Source of the DNA: Acidobacteriota bacterium
GTDB taxonomy: Bacteria; Acidobacteriota; Terriglobia; Bryobacterales; Bryobacteraceae
NCBI GenBank assembly: GCA_005808865.1
Contig: SYKU01000029.1
Span: forward strand, 1 to 55,421
Direction of reading: 5' to 3'
DNA length: 55,421 nucleotides
Shown here piece by piece: positions 54,717 to 55,421 of this stretch (positions within the stretch are counted from its first letter, which is position 1; every line of letters begins with the position of its first letter). Under the pieces are notes generated by a model, which ran no database searches, was not told the DNA's origin, and saw nothing but the letters and a program-made list of their open reading frames with translations. The translations under genes and the position numbers were made by a program.

Positions 54717-55290
54717 CTACTTCCGCTGGTCCGGCTTGGAAATAATCTGGAACGGACTGCTGGTAGCCACGAGTCGCCAGCTATTGTGCGCGTATAGACG
54801 AAACTCGTATTCTCCGGCAGCGGTCGCCGGTGGAATCGTGAAACTCAAGTCGCCCGATGCGCTGCCTCCGGTCGCGCGGAAGAGAACGCGGCTGCCGTCT
54901 TTCCCGCCCTTCGGAAACAGACCGATCCAATCGTCTTTTTCCGGAGAATCCAGGCCCGCCCAGCGCACGTGGATCAGGTACCCCGGCGCTACTTTGGACT
55001 CATCCACAGTCAAACGAACCTCCGAGGCGACAACTTTGAAAGGAGCGCTCGTCGCAAGCCGGTTCCATCCGCCCGCGGAATACACCCTGAGTTCATAATC
55101 GCCAAGCGTTGCTTTTCGAGGGTACAACCAGATCGAGCGCCCCTTCCGGTTTGCCACCCGTAAATTTAAACTCGAGCCGCGACTGGTCGGGCCCTCCTCG
55201 CGGAAAGAGGCCCACCCAGTCATCCTTGCTCGGGTGGCTCAACTTGCTCCAAACCGCGTGCACCCGCACTGACAGTGTTGGAACCTGAAT
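54717..55290 (-). pseudogene. Ig-like two-repeat secreted protein, frameshifted and truncated
   Basis: Two related repeats of about 90 residues are visible. The downstream repeat carries KDDWIGLFPKGGKDGSRVLF and AGEYEFRLYAHNSWRLVATS. The upstream repeat has KDDWVGLFPRGGPDQSRLEF and then, in a different frame, LGDYELRVYSAGGWNRLATS. The shift lies in a run of four A on the coding strand (55113-55116); three A would restore one frame. The N-terminus upstream of about 55290 is also not recognisable. The motif pair resembles SKICH-like/Ig-like beta-sandwich repeats, but no function is known to me. A sequencing error in the A-run would be an alternative to true inactivation. It lies 27 bases upstream of the MBOAT gene. 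Confidence 0.6.
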
Positions 55291-55421
55291 TATGCACGAA
55301 AAAGCCTTCGGCGTCGGCTCTTCGTCGGCGCTGCGTGATCCTCGCGTGACCTTTACGATTGGATTGACTCTATCTTTTCTCGCCTCCTCCTGATTCCGTT
55401 TCCTCGACCGCCGTCCTCTAA
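55291..55421. other. Window end, no gene recognised
   Basis: About 130 bases after the last recognisable codon of the repeat protein. They may hold its lost N-terminus and promoter; nothing specific can be supported. Confidence 0.3.

Overview
The window looks like a chromosomal segment from an acidobacterium of the Solibacter/Bryobacter type. This is inferred from gene content, not from a marker gene. It is GC-rich and carries several Oar-like TonB-dependent receptors with an N-terminal carboxypeptidase-regulatory-like domain. It also has a DUF1549/DUF1553 plus DUF1501 pair with a planctomycete-type cytochrome domain, a PEP-CTERM protein, many secreted beta-propellers and a duplicated outer-membrane economy. 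No rRNA, tRNA, CRISPR array or intact insertion sequence was seen.

Layout. 1-3760: the tail of an IS1634-like transposase, then a minus-strand TonB-dependent receptor whose ribosome binding site lies inside a perfect 16-bp hairpin. 4046-13592: a tight six-gene plus-strand operon (cytochrome/DUF1549/DUF1553, DUF1501, NTF2-like, YVTN propeller, methyltransferase, TonB-dependent receptor). 13593-20305: a graveyard of broken genes around two intact ones, a PEP-CTERM protein with a clear terminator and an alpha/beta-hydrolase. It holds an IS6-type remnant, an integrase-type transposase interrupted by an inverted-repeat insert, a junction joining two truncated genes head-on, and a PD40 propeller remnant. 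20306-23818: a third full-length TonB-dependent receptor. 23824-26435: receptor and winged-helix remnants, then a minus-strand pair (enolase-superfamily dehydratase and NHL propeller).

26834-38688: a plus-strand series of a cytochrome/ankyrin/alpha-barrel fusion, an HpcH/HpaI aldolase, an MFS transporter, a BamA/TamA-like protein, a SurA-like chaperone fragment and a TamB-like protein. The last five are adjacent or overlapping. After a decayed ParD-like antitoxin come an RND adaptor and permease (39480-43855). On the minus strand, 48898-43944 encodes a DmsE/MtrA-type decaheme cytochrome, an MtrB-like barrel, a five-Asp-box sialidase-like protein and a TIM-barrel isomerase, with two gene overlaps. 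After an ECF sigma remnant, 55290-49608 (minus) encodes a frameshifted repeat protein, an MBOAT acyltransferase, an FkbH-like enzyme, an acyl carrier protein and a MaoC/short-chain-dehydrogenase fusion.

Working picture. Most intact genes build, load or use the outer membrane: substrate import by receptors, barrel assembly (Bam/SurA/TamB), efflux, electron transfer across the outer membrane and, probably, acylation of a surface polymer. The two most unusual systems are the FkbH-ACP-MBOAT-MaoC/SDR cassette, which resembles a Dlt system with a different acyl group, and the porin-cytochrome pair transcribed with a sialidase-like gene.
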